DNA of 64,000 nt from Thermoprotei archaeon (GTDB taxonomy: Archaea; Thermoproteota; Thermoprotei; Gearchaeales; WAQG01). The DNA is taken from assembly GCA_038881895.1 (NCBI GenBank), contig JAVZOV010000002.1:1-64000 (forward strand), written 5' to 3'. Shown in pieces: positions 26,936 through 36,139 of the stretch. A program made the translations under genes and the position numbers. Numbering within the stretch: the first letter of the stretch is position 1; every line of letters starts with the position of its first letter. Under the pieces are notes generated by a model. The model was given only the letters and a program-made list of their open reading frames with translations. It was not told where the DNA came from and ran no database searches.

Positions 26936-28786
26936 CTATGCCTTGTAGATTGTTGCATAATAGTTTCCAGCGAATGCTGGATTATAATACCATCCATGTA
27001 TCCATGTGCGTTCAAAATGAATCACTACTGGTTGTGAAAGCCAAATGTATATATAATCATCATTAACCATCTGTACTATTTGTTTTATTAAAGCAGCACG
27101 TTTAACAGGATTGAATTCCTTCGATTGCTCATCTATGAGTTTATTAACCTCAGGATTATTGTATCCAATTCTTATTGGAAATGTCCCCTTCTCTCCATGA
27201 GCAAACGGTACCAGGTAATCATCTGGATCAATATAATCTGGAGCCCATCCCAAGAAGAATATTGGAAGTTGTCTAGCTCGTAGTTTAGCTAAGAACTGAG
27301 GCCATGCAAGTGGCACAACTTGAAGTATTAACCCCACATTCATGCTATTTATTGCACTAGCCAACAATAACGCTGCTTTTTCACGGGCAAGGTTCCCAGC
27401 ATTATAGTATATTGTCAACGTCTTAGGTTTATCTGGTGATAAACCAAGTTCTTTGGCAGCTTCTGTAAGTAGTTCTTTAGCTTTGGTAAGGTTATATTGA
27501 TATGTAGGTATCGTTGGATCATAACCAAACATACCTTTAGGCACTGCACCATTAGGTTGTATAGCAGCACCTTTCAAAACTTCCTTAATGAAAGTATTAT
27601 AATCGAATGCAAAAGCGAAGGCCATTCTAACTTTTTTATTCTGGAATGGCTGGAATGGGTCAATCTTACCAGTCTCATTTCTAATAGCCATGTTAAGACC
27701 AATAAAGTTAATGACAAATGTTTCAAAAGGTCCTACAGCTCTTACATCGCTCCTTATAGGAACCACACGCTTTTCATTAAGCCATACGTTCATATCAATG
27801 AATTGGTTCCAGTAATCAGCAGGAAGATAGATCATATCAGCAACACCGTTAATTAAATCAAGAATCCTTGTGTTATGATCAGTAACAGTTTTAATAATGA
27901 CATATTTGATCTTTGGCTTTATATCTCCCCTTGGTCCACCCCAATAGTTTGGGTTTACTTCAAGCGTTACAACACCACTTTCCCATGATTTTACTTTAAA
28001 TGGACCTGTACCCGCTTCGGCATGCCTATCCATCCAATCATTGTGCTTTCCAACTTGAACGCCACCGTGAGCTTCAACATAAGTTGGTGATACGATGGAT
28101 GCAACAGTGAATGCCATTACTGATATGAATGGTGAATATGGTCTATCTAAGTTTATTCTTACTGTGTATGTGTCTAGTATTTCTATCGGTTTTTGCGCTC
28201 TCCAAGCGTCAACATCAGCTTGTGTGGCGTTACCGTTCCAGATCTTCTCTAACAATGCCCCAGCCCCACGAATAACATCAAGCATCCAAGCCGGACCGTC
28301 AGGATCACCTATTATTATTGCGCGCTCTAATGAATATTTTACTGCTGTAGCATTGAATGGTGTTCCATCATGGAACTTAATGCCCTTCTTCAAGTAAAAA
28401 GTATAACTCATACCGTCACTAGAAACTTCCCACTTTTCAGCAAGCCAAGGAATAAATTGAGTAGCGCTAGTACCATTATACCATACCAAAGTCTCATAAG
28501 TATTCTGTAGAACTTCACCGCCTGCAGTTTCATAATCTACCGCTGGATCAAGATAGTCAGGCTCACCAATACTTTCTACCACTACAGTATCTGGATTTGG
28601 TATCGGAGGCGTTGTTGTGGTGGGTGTCGTGGTTGTTGTAGGTGTTGTTGTGGTTGCGGGTGTGGTTGTTGTAGGTGTTGTGGTTGTTGGTCCTAGTTGT
28701 AAGAAAACTGCTGCTGCGCCTGCAATTATAATTATTACAATTATAATTATTACGGCTGTTACACGACTAATTGCGCGTTTATTCAT
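26936..28786 (-). CDS. Extracellular solute-binding protein, family 5, with pilin-like signal
   Basis: Substrate-binding protein of the dpp-like importer. The N-terminus 'MNKRAISRVTAVIIIIVIII' fits an archaeal class III (pilin-type) signal: charged residues, then RA before ISRV and a long hydrophobic helix, as in the Sulfolobus binding proteins processed by PibD. A Thr/Pro-rich stretch (residues about 34-62) follows, a likely glycosylated linker. The mature domain shows SBP_bac_5 motifs: 'IGEPDYLDPAVDYETAG', 'FYLKKGIKFHDGTPFNA', 'HAEAGTGPFKVKSWE' and 'VRMAFAFAFDYNTF'. Length 616 is normal. It is first in its operon. Confidence 0.9.
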   Translation of the reverse strand: MNKRAISRVTAVIIIIVIIIIAGAAAVFLQLGPTTTTPTTTTPATTTTPTTTTTPTTTTPPIPNPDTVVVESIGEPDYLDPAVDYETAGGEVLQNTYETLVWYNGTSATQFIPWLAEKWEVSSDGMSYTFYLKKGIKFHDGTPFNATAVKYSLERAIIIGDPDGPAWMLDVIRGAGALLEKIWNGNATQADVDAWRAQKPIEILDTYTVRINLDRPYSPFISVMAFTVASIVSPTYVEAHGGVQVGKHNDWMDRHAEAGTGPFKVKSWESGVVTLEVNPNYWGGPRGDIKPKIKYVIIKTVTDHNTRILDLINGVADMIYLPADYWNQFIDMNVWLNEKRVVPIRSDVRAVGPFETFVINFIGLNMAIRNETGKIDPFQPFQNKKVRMAFAFAFDYNTFIKEVLKGAAIQPNGAVPKGMFGYDPTIPTYQYNLTKAKELLTEAAKELGLSPDKPKTLTIYYNAGNLAREKAALLLASAINSMNVGLILQVVPLAWPQFLAKLRARQLPIFFLGWAPDYIDPDDYLVPFAHGEKGTFPIRIGYNNPEVNKLIDEQSKEFNPVKRAALIKQIVQMVNDDYIYIWLSQPVVIHFERTWIHGWYYNPAFAGNYYATIYKA

Positions 28787-28816
28787 AACGCCTCAACAAA
28801 ATAAATAGCTCTAGAA

Positions 28817-28830
28817 GTATTTATTTTTAT
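28817..28830 (-). promoter_or_regulatory. Promoter of the ABC transporter operon
   Basis: On the minus strand ATAAAAATAAATAC is centred about 37 bases before the start codon of the binding protein. This predicts a leader of about 10 bases with a TTGAGGCG ribosome binding site. The composition resembles an archaeal TATA box (AAATAAATA core). Confidence 0.4.
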
Positions 28831-28906
28831 CTAATAATTATCAAATGTGCGTAAGTTTAAGGATGATGTTTAACTGACTCAATACACACTAAGTGGAGTG
28901 TAGTTC

Positions 28907-29794
28907 TTAGTATATGTGGATAATTTCGGTAATTATTGTGCCAACTATTAATGCGGAACAAAGTATTGTTAAATGTAAGTTAGATGTTTTAAATAGTTTA
29001 ATTGAATTTGTTTGTGTTGGTTGCTTTATAAATTTCATACTTAGATAAATCACGTAGATTGCTAATATGATTGCTGATGTAAGATATATTATATTGTTTG
29101 GCATTAAAGGATATATTAATAATGAGAAGACTGATGTCAGTATGTTACTCAAAGTTATCGCTTTAACCGTGGTTTCTGTTGAATAGACTACTGGTAGCAT
29201 TGGTATTTTGGCGTTTAAGTAATCTTCTTTAAATTTGAGTGCAAGGCTCCAAAAGTGTCCTGGTGTCCAGATAAAAACTAATAGTGCTAGGATGATGGCA
29301 TTTAATGTAATTGAACCTGCTGCGCTACTACCAGTTAATGCAGCAAAACTTCCTGCAAACCCTCCTATTACTATATTTAAAGGTGTGCGCCTTTTAAGTA
29401 GAATAGTATATACATATAAATATGTTAATGCTCCCAAAGCTATGAAAATACTAGTCATAAATCCAAACCAAATATATGCTATAATTAATGACAACATCGT
29501 TAACAGAATACCGGTTATAAGAACTGATCTCGCTTTAACTCTGCCAGCAGCTAATGGTCGTTTCATTGTCCTTTTCATAATCCTATCTATCTTTCTATCC
29601 AAATAATTATTAAGCATTGCAGAACCACTTGAAGATAACACACCAGATGAAACTAATACGCCTAATTTGGGGATATCATTCAATTCAAGATTTTTAAGAG
29701 ATGAAATATAAGCGGCAACCGAGACTAAGACAAGAAGAAAAACTATACCAGGTTTAGCTAATTTATAGTAGTCAAGCAATAAAGATTTATTCAT
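28907..29794 (-). CDS. ctaB: Protoheme IX farnesyltransferase (heme O synthase)
   Basis: UbiA-family membrane prenyl transferase that converts heme B to heme O for the terminal oxidase. The 295 residues show 'DYYKLAKPGIVFL', the first aspartate motif in 'NNYLDRKIDRIMKRTMKRPL', 'RRTPLNIVIGGFAG', 'WTPGHFWSLAL' and the second site 'KEDYLNAKIPMLPVV'. About nine transmembrane helices are apparent. It neighbours ctaA and the oxidase genes, which supports the assignment over other UbiA members. Confidence 0.93.
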   Translation of the reverse strand: MNKSLLLDYYKLAKPGIVFLLVLVSVAAYISSLKNLELNDIPKLGVLVSSGVLSSSGSAMLNNYLDRKIDRIMKRTMKRPLAAGRVKARSVLITGILLTMLSLIIAYIWFGFMTSIFIALGALTYLYVYTILLKRRTPLNIVIGGFAGSFAALTGSSAAGSITLNAIILALLVFIWTPGHFWSLALKFKEDYLNAKIPMLPVVYSTETTVKAITLSNILTSVFSLLIYPLMPNNIIYLTSAIILAIYVIYLSMKFIKQPTQTNSIKLFKTSNLHLTILCSALIVGTIITEIIHIY

Positions 29795-30468
29795 AATTAA
29801 ACCTCCATATAGATCTCAAAGACTAATGAAAAATTGCTTTATATAAAATTAATAGATTGATAAATTTTTTGATAAGAAACTTTTAAAATGAGAAGCTATG
29901 TTAATATATAATATTTTTTATAATTGAGAGCTTTTATCCTTCTAGAATGAAGAATGAAGCTTATACACCCAATAATTTAAACAAAAGATGATGCTTTTAG
30001 TATCAAACATCTAGGATCAGATGAAAGTAATAGAATACGTAATGAAGTGTCTTGACTTCCAGAAGAATCAGAAGTTGACAATACATATGAGTAAGAATGG
30101 TGGGTTGATTAGTTGTTTCTGAATGGATATGTTATATAGGTGTTGCATCTTTAGTTTTGGATAAACAATATGGGCCCTGTCTCACATAGTGAAACTCTTG
30201 ATGTGTTGTCTCCTACTGTTAGTGGCAAAACTCTTCATGAACCTCTAGTAATAAAGGTGAATAGATGAAAACTCATGAATCCCACAACGATTATAGATCT
30301 AACCTATAGTTAGCCGCTGAAAATGAGGAGTAATTATAAATCTATGAACAGTTCTAAAGGAATTTCATTCTTCAAAATGAGGAAAAGGTCAGTGGACCAA
30401 AATATAAGAGTACGATGACTATTAGTAAAATCTAAATAGTTCTGAATAACTATTAGTTGTGATAAGAT
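29795..30468. other. Intergenic region between ctaB and ctaA with a transposon relic
   Basis: This 674-base divergent gap contains a decayed TnpB element end (30168-30289, listed separately). The rest is AT-rich and must hold the ctaB and ctaA promoters. No other gene is supported. Confidence 0.5.
30168..30289 (+). mobile_element. Highly decayed right end of the same TnpB element (copy D)
   Basis: ATGAATCCCACAACG at 30275-30289 matches the terminal 16 bases of the other copies except the last base. The frame before it reads 'GKTLHEPLVIKV', which lines up with 'QKALYEPLSLEV' at the TnpB C-terminus. Earlier bases no longer align, and no left end was found. This copy is clearly older than those at 1-126 and 48829-50046. 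Confidence 0.6.
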
Positions 30469-30894
30469 ATGATGATAAAGCGTTTGAGCTTAATAATGAC
30501 ATTATCAATATATGTATTAATGCTTTTAGGTTCTTATACGTCTGCTAGTGGCTCAGGATTGGCGTGCCCAGACTGGCCTTTATGTCCTATCGATTTCACA
30601 AACAGATTTATTATAATTGAGTTTATACATAGAATGTGGGCGATCATTACTTTTACAATTACTATCTTGACGATATTGCTAATAATTAAAAATCATTACA
30701 TCCCACAGAAAATTAAAAAAGGAACAATAATACTTTTCATTGTTTTTATTATACAGATATTTTGGGGAGCAGTAGCAATATTTCAACGCCTAAATCCCTT
30801 AATAGTAGCAACTCATCAAGGTTTAGCAGCATTAATATTTGCATTGGCAGTATACGTTACTACGTTACTACATGCAAATACAAATCAAAATTAA
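30469..30894 (+). CDS. ctaA: Half-size heme A synthase (CtaA-like)
   Basis: Converts heme O to heme A. The protein has only 141 residues and four transmembrane segments, half of the eight-helix bacterial and mitochondrial enzyme; compact archaeal CtaA proteins of this type are known. It carries 'SASGSGLACPDWPLCP' with the cysteine pair, 'EFIHRMWA' (heme-ligand region) and 'ATHQGLAAL'. The start is ATG 30469, or the next ATG. It is divergent from ctaB and convergent with the sulfocyanin gene. Confidence 0.87.
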   Translation: MMIKRLSLIMTLSIYVLMLLGSYTSASGSGLACPDWPLCPIDFTNRFIIIEFIHRMWAIITFTITILTILLIIKNHYIPQKIKKGTIILFIVFIIQIFWGAVAIFQRLNPLIVATHQGLAALIFALAVYVTTLLHANTNQN

Positions 30895-30928
30895 AAAAAA
30901 ATAAATTATAATTTAATTAACAAGTATC

Positions 30929-31597
30929 TTATTTCACTATAAATTGACCGAACATACCATTGTGTGCATGATCACCAACGTGACATACATAATAATATGT
31001 TCCTGGTTTGTCTGCAGTGAACTGAATCACTGTGCCATGGTAAATTCCGCTAGGTTTCTCAAACTGTATTCCGCGAAGGGGATCAGGGATCGAAGAACCG
31101 TTAAATGCAAAGGTCATGTATTCTGGTGAATCCAAATTACTTGGATATGGTGGAGGTGTTTTAATTACTGAAAAACTATGAAACTCAGAATCGCCACCAT
31201 TAATGAATATAATTTTCACGTTTGCATTTACAGGTATAATCAATGTCGGATTTATAAGACCAAAGACCACAAATCTGTCCTCATATTCCTCGCCTAATTC
31301 TGGTTCTGCTGTTACTACTATTGATATTTTATCATGTGTAAATCTTATTGTGTTATTTTCAATAAAGATTTCAGCATATGCAGGTTTCAAATCCATTAAG
31401 TACATGAGATCATTCTCTGTTATATTGAAATTCGTATTGGGTGGAATGTTTAGGTAGGAAATGAGGGGTTTTTCTATTGGAGTAGTTGTCACTTTTTGTG
31501 AAGGATAAACGGATAAAACGTATGTTGAGGTTGTTATTGCAGTTATTGACAATAAAATTGCTAATATGCTTAGTACTTTTTCTGCGTTCATAAGCAT
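30929..31597 (-). CDS. soxE: Sulfocyanin-like membrane-anchored blue copper protein
   Basis: Type I copper protein that likely carries electrons to the oxidase. It has an N-terminal membrane helix (residues about 8-30), a spacer, then a cupredoxin domain. Copper ligands are visible: a histidine in 'GGDSEFHSFSV' and the C-terminal cluster 'YVCHVGDHAHNGMFGQF', giving Cys, His and Met. This arrangement and its length resemble archaeal sulfocyanin/rusticyanin. I start at ATG 31597 where the signal-like part begins; upstream codons look non-coding. It is divergent from the oxidase operon. Confidence 0.82.
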   Translation of the reverse strand: MLMNAEKVLSILAILLSITAITTSTYVLSVYPSQKVTTTPIEKPLISYLNIPPNTNFNITENDLMYLMDLKPAYAEIFIENNTIRFTHDKISIVVTAEPELGEEYEDRFVVFGLINPTLIIPVNANVKIIFINGGDSEFHSFSVIKTPPPYPSNLDSPEYMTFAFNGSSIPDPLRGIQFEKPSGIYHGTVIQFTADKPGTYYYVCHVGDHAHNGMFGQFIVK

Positions 31598-31811
31598 TCT
31601 GGCTGAATATGTTCTTTCAGTAATATAAATATTATATGTGAACATATACCATTAGTTATTTGATATTAGAAATTTCTAATAATAATTATATAATCATATA
31701 TTTAAACACAAGATTATGACAGACTTAAATGTCTATTTATACTTTATTATCGAATATGTTCTATGATTTTTCTTTTATAGAAGTTCGTGCAAATAAAAAC
31801 TGGTGTTTTAA

Positions 31812-32408
31812 ATGTTGTTTGTTGTATTATCCCCGAGCACAATTCGATGGCAATCGCTTTTTAACTTATATTTAATATCTGCCCTTATAGTAATGAGTAT
31901 TGTGTTTGCTTGGTTTGTTTATGTCATTATTAGATATAGACGTCATTCAGAACCATCCGATGCTCCTAATTTAGGTTCATTTCCATCGGAAAGAGGAAGT
32001 ATAAAAATAGCACTAATAATAGCTATTCTCTTAGGTATACTTTTTTTAGGGCTTACTGTTGAGACTGTTGGCACTCTTAATTTCATACAAAATATTCCAA
32101 ATAATCCGGATAGCCTTCATATAAAAGTCATAGGTAAGCGATTTGAATGGACCTTTGTGTATCCAAATGGAACTACAACAACTAAACTCATAGTTCCAGC
32201 TGGAAAAGTTGTTGTATTAGAAATCACCAGTGTTGATGTATTTCATTCATTTGGTATACCTGCACTTAGGCTTAAAGCCGATGCAATTCCTGGCAAAATT
32301 AATTACCTATGGTTTAAGGTTGATCAGAAGGGAACTTATATGATAAGATGTTATGAATTATGTGGGACAGGTCATGCAGCAATGATTACCGATTTAGTCG
32401 TTGTGTGA
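31812..32408 (+). CDS. Heme-copper oxidase subunit II with CuA site
   Basis: Accepts electrons from the copper protein and passes them to subunit I. Two N-terminal transmembrane helices (about 16-41 and 67-87) are followed by a cupredoxin domain. The CuA ligands are complete: His in 'VFHSFGI', and 'CYELCGTGHAAM' with Cys-x3-Cys, His and Met. The tryptophan and acidic residues expected for electron entry lie in 'GKRFEWTF'. The 198-residue length is compact. It is translated 14 bases ahead of the I+III gene, equivalent to SoxH of Sulfolobus. Confidence 0.93.
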   Translation: MLFVVLSPSTIRWQSLFNLYLISALIVMSIVFAWFVYVIIRYRRHSEPSDAPNLGSFPSERGSIKIALIIAILLGILFLGLTVETVGTLNFIQNIPNNPDSLHIKVIGKRFEWTFVYPNGTTTTKLIVPAGKVVVLEITSVDVFHSFGIPALRLKADAIPGKINYLWFKVDQKGTYMIRCYELCGTGHAAMITDLVVV

Positions 32409-32422
32409 GGTGATCAAATTTT

Positions 32423-34810
32423 ATGAGTGACCAAAATTCTTCCGTAAAAAATAAAAACAACATGAACAGTAAAATACGTGAATGGTTATTCACGACTAAT
32501 CATAAAAATATAGGTATACTCTACTTCATAACATCTATAATCTTCTTTTTTGTGGCAGGAACATTGGCATTACTAATGAGAACTCAATTGGCTATACCAG
32601 CTAATAATTTTCTAAATGCTGATGAATATAATCAAGCTGTGACCATGCACGGATTAGTTATGTTACTTTGGTTCATTTCTCCTTTAGGGACGGCATTTGC
32701 AAATTATTTTATTCCATTGCAGATCGGTGCTAGAGATCTAGCGTTTCCTAGACTTAATGCAATGAGCTATTGGCTCTATTTGTTTTCAGGTATAGTTGCA
32801 GTTTCAGGATTTGTTCTTGGAGGAGCCGCGGATGTTGGTTGGACATACTACGCACCACTAACAGCAGTAAAATATAGCCCAGGACCTGGCGTAACACTTG
32901 GTGCAGCTGCTATAGCTATGCTTAGTGGTTCTGTGACGATGAGTACTATAAACTTTTTGGTAACAATTATTAAAATGCGCGCACCAGGCATGAAATTAAT
33001 GAATCTTCCACTTTATACATGGTTTATCTTCTTTACTCAAGTATTAATGTTAGTTGTATTTCCACCACTACTTGGTGCAGTTATCATGTTACTTTCTGAT
33101 AGGATCTTGGGGACTACATTCTTTAGTTCTGTTGGAGCATCAATAATTTGGGACAATCTTTTCTGGTTCTTTGGTCATCCCGAAGTCTATATAATATTGC
33201 TTCCTGGTTTTGGTATTATCCCAGAGGTTCTGAGCGTTTTTTCACGTAAACCCTATTATGGAAAGAAAATTATTATAGCATCTTTAGCAGCTGGCACAAT
33301 CTTAAGCATGAGTGTCTGGGGTCATCATATGTACGCTACTGGTGTAAATACAGAATGGAGAGAGTTTATGAATATAACTACTGAAATCATATCTATACCA
33401 TTTGGCCTTATTACCCTTTCTTTCATAGCAACGTTAGTGGGAGGTTCTATTAGATTCAAAACACCCTTGTTATTTGCTTTAGGTTCGATATTTCTCTTTA
33501 TAGTAGGAGGTTCTACAGGTGTTTTTCAATCGTCAGTGCCTCTTGATTTACAATTTAGAGGAACATACTGGGTTGTTGGTCATTTCCACTATGTCATGGT
33601 GGGAGCTACACTCTTTGGTTTGATTGCGGGCATGTATTATTGGTTCCCAAAAATAACTGGGCGGCTTTATAACGAAAAGCTTGGTAAAATACACTTCATA
33701 CTGTCATTTATTGGATTTAACATTCTCTATGGTCCAATGTTTCTCCTAATTGATATGCCTAGGCGGATCTGGACTTACCAACCTAATACTGGATGGGGTG
33801 ATTTAAACTTAATTGCTACCATAGGAGCATTTATCTTCGGGCCTGCTCAGCTTATCCTTGTATATAACCTTTATAGGAGCAGGAAACACGGGGAACCTGC
33901 AGGTTCCAATCCATGGGGAGGATGGACTCTTGAATGGGCCACAAGTTCGCCACCACCTCCTGAAGATTTTCCGGGAATTCCCGATTTAAGTAGTGGCACC
34001 CTTCGTTTTATACAACTGGATGGTTCAGGAATTACTGAAACATATGGTAATCATCATAATCATTTAAGTACTTGGCCTGTTATACTTGCAATATCTACAG
34101 CCTTATTCTTATTTGGAGCCAGTTTATCACCGTTAAACTTTATTGGTATTGTAATACTTTTTGCAGGTGTAATAATTGGTTTTTATGCGCTCATAGGTTG
34201 GGCTAGAGATGATATGCACGAACGTTTTAAGATTCCTGAAGAACCTATGAGAGAACAGTGGCCATTTGGAAAAACGGATAGAGTAAAGCTTGGTATGTGG
34301 ATTCTCATATTTGGTGAAGCATTACTATTCGGAACACTAATTAGTACATATGCCTATTACAGGTATATAGATATATCATCATGGCCTGCACCAGGCACTG
34401 TGCATAATATATCTATAGGTATGATTAATACTTTAATACTTCTCACTAGTAGTTTCACGTTAGTAATGGCATTAGCATTTGATAGAGCTAACAATTTACG
34501 TGGTGTACGTATTAGCTTATTATTAACGTTCTCTCTTGGACTATTGTTCATAGTAATTAAAAGCTTTGAGTGGAGCGAATTATTTAGAAATGGGTTTGTA
34601 TTTTCGAGCGGTTTACCTGCATCGACGTATTTCATAACCACCGGCACTCATGGCGCTCATGTGATCGCAGGTCTAGCTGGACTGCTCTATTTAATAGTGA
34701 GAACTTTTAAAGGTCATATAAAGCTTAGCACACTTGAAAACTTCGGCATATACTGGCATTTTGTGGACATTGTGTGGGTCTTTCTCTTTCCGCTATTCTA
34801 TCTATTATGA
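32423..34810 (+). CDS. soxM: Heme-copper oxidase fused subunits I and III (SoxM-like)
   Basis: Catalytic proton-pumping oxygen reductase. Subunit I (residues about 1-560) has heme ligands in 'AVTMHGLVML' and 'VGHFHYVM', the CuB ligands in 'GHPEVY' and 'WGHHMYATG', and the His-Tyr crosslink pair of 'HPEVY'. The glutamate in HPEVY marks the A1 type. Subunit III is fused at the C-terminus, from about residue 615 ('KLGMWILIFGEALLFGTL'), ending 'YWHFVDIVWVFLFPLFYL'. The I+III fusion is characteristic of SoxM and of some bacterial caa3 enzymes. A GAGGTGATC ribosome binding site precedes the ATG. Confidence 0.96.
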   Translation: MSDQNSSVKNKNNMNSKIREWLFTTNHKNIGILYFITSIIFFFVAGTLALLMRTQLAIPANNFLNADEYNQAVTMHGLVMLLWFISPLGTAFANYFIPLQIGARDLAFPRLNAMSYWLYLFSGIVAVSGFVLGGAADVGWTYYAPLTAVKYSPGPGVTLGAAAIAMLSGSVTMSTINFLVTIIKMRAPGMKLMNLPLYTWFIFFTQVLMLVVFPPLLGAVIMLLSDRILGTTFFSSVGASIIWDNLFWFFGHPEVYIILLPGFGIIPEVLSVFSRKPYYGKKIIIASLAAGTILSMSVWGHHMYATGVNTEWREFMNITTEIISIPFGLITLSFIATLVGGSIRFKTPLLFALGSIFLFIVGGSTGVFQSSVPLDLQFRGTYWVVGHFHYVMVGATLFGLIAGMYYWFPKITGRLYNEKLGKIHFILSFIGFNILYGPMFLLIDMPRRIWTYQPNTGWGDLNLIATIGAFIFGPAQLILVYNLYRSRKHGEPAGSNPWGGWTLEWATSSPPPPEDFPGIPDLSSGTLRFIQLDGSGITETYGNHHNHLSTWPVILAISTALFLFGASLSPLNFIGIVILFAGVIIGFYALIGWARDDMHERFKIPEEPMREQWPFGKTDRVKLGMWILIFGEALLFGTLISTYAYYRYIDISSWPAPGTVHNISIGMINTLILLTSSFTLVMALAFDRANNLRGVRISLLLTFSLGLLFIVIKSFEWSELFRNGFVFSSGLPASTYFITTGTHGAHVIAGLAGLLYLIVRTFKGHIKLSTLENFGIYWHFVDIVWVFLFPLFYLL

Positions 34811-34819
34811 GGTGGTATT

Positions 34820-35086
34820 ATGAAATCATACATAGTTGTATACATAATATTAATTCTAGTAACACTGCTTGAAGTTTCTCTAACTATTGGTATTTTTAGT
34901 TATCTAATAGCATCAACCATGATACTTATTCTCGCAAGCATAAAAGCACTACTCATAGCATTATTTTACCAGCGTCTTAAATATGAAGTTGATCCTCTAA
35001 GATTAATACCACTTACAGCTTTTATAGTAATCTCAGGTCTTTTAGTAGCTATAATTACTTCAGTAATTTCAATATCATTTTCCTAA
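34820..35086 (+). CDS. Oxidase small subunit IV-like membrane protein
   Basis: An 88-residue protein with three transmembrane helices starting 10 bases after the oxidase. The segment 'ASIKALLIALFYQRLKYE' matches the conserved region of prokaryotic cytochrome oxidase subunit IV (CyoD/CoxD type). GAGGTGGT precedes the ATG. It is probably a structural or assembly subunit. Confidence 0.78.
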   Translation: MKSYIVVYIILILVTLLEVSLTIGIFSYLIASTMILILASIKALLIALFYQRLKYEVDPLRLIPLTAFIVISGLLVAIITSVISISFS

Positions 35087-35228
35087 CATAATAGAAATGA
35101 ATGCGAAAATTGTCAAAGATGAATCCAAACATGTGTGTCATAAAACTTAATCAAAATAACTAACCTATATAAGGTATTTTGAATAAAAATTAATTAAAGA
35201 TAGATAACTTTATTAAATAAGTTGCATA

Positions 35229-35879
35229 ATGAAATCAATGATGAGAACTAGTATTACGTTTTTTTATGATAAATGTTGGGCTTCGATTATAGTAACTCAA
35301 TATAACTTAGTAGTCAGATTATTGTCAATGGACATCAAAAATTTATCAAGTGGTTTTGCCAGCGAATATGCAGAAATTATAGGTAATGAGCAAAACATAA
35401 CAAAGGCTCTTAAGTTGTTAAAAAATTATCCTGATATAATCGATTATGAGATAATAAGGAAATATTCAGATGGGCAACGAGTTTTAATTAAAATTGATTT
35501 ATTATTACCTCAATGCCCGCTCTTCAGAGTGATGCGCATATTTTCTAAAGAAAAAAGCTTTCCCATTATAGAGAGAGTAAGGTATGACGGATCTCTTGAG
35601 TGGAATATGAACATTAATCATAAACGTACAGCAAAAATAATAATAAACAAACTTAAAAAAATGGGAGCTGATCAAATTGCTATAAAATTTAAAAATGAAA
35701 AAGAATTAGCCTCCAAATCATTCTATATACTGAAATATGCATATGAACGCGGTTATTTTGATGTGAAACGAAAGATTACTCTAAAAGAATTATCAAGCGA
35801 GCTCAACATTCCTGCGAGCACATTGGACACAACACTGAGAAGGGGTATAAAGAAGATCATGGACGAAGTAGCTAAATGA
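35229..35879 (+). CDS. HTH_10 (bacterio-opsin activator-type) transcription regulator
   Basis: The C-terminal 50 residues ('YAYERGYFDVKRKITLKELS...IPASTLDTTLRRGIKKI') match the HTH_10 domain found in archaeal Bat-like regulators. The N-terminal 150 residues form a mixed alpha/beta ligand-like domain; a short GAF/Bat-type module is possible, and it holds two or three cysteines ('CWAS', 'PQCPLF'). The gene lies alone between the oxidase and Rieske-cytochrome b operons, so control of the respiratory genes is likely (inference). The first ATG at 35229 is used; ATG 35328 would remove 33 residues. Confidence 0.8.
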   Translation: MKSMMRTSITFFYDKCWASIIVTQYNLVVRLLSMDIKNLSSGFASEYAEIIGNEQNITKALKLLKNYPDIIDYEIIRKYSDGQRVLIKIDLLLPQCPLFRVMRIFSKEKSFPIIERVRYDGSLEWNMNINHKRTAKIIINKLKKMGADQIAIKFKNEKELASKSFYILKYAYERGYFDVKRKITLKELSSELNIPASTLDTTLRRGIKKIMDEVAK

Positions 35880-36139
35880 TGTTCCTTCCAATAAGTTGTA
35901 ATTGAAAGCTTTATACTGAGAGACTGGTTTACTCTTGTTTTAGTAAAATTTGCTAAGAAATATTTTATGATGTACTTGAAGAGTATTGTGCTTATCGTAA
36001 TGTGATATTCAGATGAAATAATAATCCTGTTCCTAGAGCAGTATTTTGAATATTTAAAAATAAAATATATAATAATTTTTAATATATTTTAGTTAGATTT
36101 AAATTTGTGTTACGTTTTGGTAATTACGGTGTTTTAACA

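Noticed and set aside
28617-28808. Val-rich 63-codon plus-strand frame
   Set aside because: Antisense to the Thr-rich linker of the binding protein; the repeat only reflects the ACA/ACC codons.
28845-28885. Short box C/D-like ATGATG...CTGA after the transporter promoter
   Set aside because: Guide between the boxes is only about five bases, too short.
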